From NCBI GenBank assembly GCA_036785705.1, contig JAWUZG010001149.1, positions 59,758-123,757 of the forward strand: DNA of 64,000 nucleotides, read 5' to 3'. This DNA comes from Acanthornis magna (lineage: Eukaryota > Chordata > Aves > Passeriformes > Acanthizidae). The translations under genes were made by a program, and so were the position numbers. The notes beneath the pieces are model-generated. The model was not told the origin of the DNA. It saw only the letters and a list, made by a program, of their open reading frames with translations, and did not search any database. Positions 63,636 to 64,000 of this stretch are shown here, one piece after another; position 1 is the stretch's first letter; every line of letters starts with the position of its first letter.

Positions 63636-64000
63636 TGCTGGGGAAGTGGACCGCAAGCAAGGGCACTGTTGGTGGTGAAGGGAGAGAGAGCTGCCCAGGA
63701 GTGTTGGTGTGGTGAGTTACATGGAGCTCTACTTGGGAATTGGGTTTTTTTGCTTGCTGTAAGATATGACTGCTTTCCTATTGTTTTCATGGCGTGCACT
63801 CCATTGTACTCTGTGTAGCCTCCCAGGAGTAGGTTTAGCTTTTCTATGGAGTGGTCAGTAATTGGGATTGAGTTGTCTGTGTCGAATCATTTGTGTTAGG
63901 GAAGAGCTGCTTTTCTAGGAATAGATCAGATGGGCCATTTGTAAGTGCTGCGGGACAGAGTTACTTAAAGCACTGGCTTTAAGTGTGAGGCTGGGATTGG
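63636..64000 (+). repeat. Array unit 9, partial
   Basis: The first 365 bp of a further unit, cut by the window edge. It has the normal C count that unit 8 lost. Confidence 0.95.

Larger units (their letters stand above)
26294..64000 (+). repeat. Macrosatellite array, 4840-bp units in direct tandem
   Basis: The phase marker TGCTGGGGAAGTGG recurs at 26294, 29757, 34597, 39437, 44277, 49117, 53957, 58797 and 63636. Intervals are 3463 bp, then six times 4840 bp, then 4839 bp, and the array continues past the right edge. Full units are nearly identical, with only scattered substitutions visible. All copies share one orientation. The plus strand is clearly richer in G than C. No transposase, RT or other coding family was found in the unit, and the repeating open frames are carried along by the repeat. 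I do not recognise it as a named satellite. Confidence 0.97.

Noticed and set aside
26249..64000. Dozens of short open frames recurring every 4840 bp on both strands
   Set aside because: They overlap each other in several frames, contain no family motif, are made of degenerate 68-bp repeats, and recur only because the DNA repeats. Not called as genes.
26294..64000. CRISPR-like regular repeat array
   Set aside because: Repeats are 68 bp and 4840 bp with diverging copies, no unique spacers, and no cas genes; the context is a vertebrate genome.
26294..64000. Assembly collapse or artificial duplication as the sole origin of the array
   Set aside because: Units carry distinct private substitutions, a one-base deletion in unit 8 and a different length in unit 1, so they are not simple copies of one contig. 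The exact copy number still depends on the assembly.

Overview
The window looks like vertebrate nuclear DNA, most likely from a bird. It has interrupted genes with GT–AG introns, AATAAA poly(A) signals, retroviral remnants and a very long tandem repeat. Nothing in it is bacterial: no operons, no CRISPR array, and no tRNA or rRNA gene that I could see. Bird is an inference. It rests on the compact intron sizes and on the combination of a SEMA4D-like gene with retroviral elements and a large satellite. No sequence here is strictly diagnostic of species.

Layout. (1) 1 to about 3987, minus strand: an endogenous gammaretrovirus-like (class I) provirus, cut by the window edge. It keeps the C-terminal end of reverse transcriptase, RNase H and integrase, an unidentified Cys-rich frame, and the first part of env. 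It is broken by nonsense codons and truncated at the RT active site. (2) 3988–6005: non-coding, probably intron or 5' flank of the next gene. (3) 6006–22429, plus strand: thirteen exons of a class 4 semaphorin, best matched to SEMA4D (CD100). Exons cover most of the sema domain, the PSI domain, the transmembrane helix and the cytoplasmic tail. The signal-peptide exon is not in view. The exon that should start at 15552 has GG in place of the acceptor AG. The last exon lacks almost the whole Ig-like domain, and the C-terminus is frameshifted. A 3' UTR with two AATAAA signals follows. A short antisense LTR-like piece lies in an intron at 9300–9470. (4) 23707–26293: non-coding, with a candidate LTR-like element at 24156–24745 and a 16-base G run. 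(5) 26294–64000 (59% of the window): a macrosatellite in direct orientation. It has one short unit of 3463 bp, six units of 4840 bp, one of 4839 bp and the start of another, and it runs off the right edge.

The array is hierarchical. A degenerate repeat of about 68 bp builds much of each unit. Two diverged homologous modules (A about 1.6 kb, B about 1.4 kb) lie in tandem inside the 4840-bp unit, and module B also carries a 127-bp duplication. The first unit lacks one module's worth of sequence and looks like an A/B recombinant. Single-base and clustered differences between units show local homogenisation and gene conversion. The many short open frames that recur every 4840 bp are, in my view, by-products of repeat identity and not genes.

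Taken together, a decayed but recognisable SEMA4D copy beside a retroviral remnant and a homogenised macrosatellite suggests a non-recombining, repeat-rich location. In a bird the obvious candidate is the W chromosome, with this gene as the degenerate partner of a Z-linked SEMA4D. That is a hypothesis to test, not something the sequence proves.
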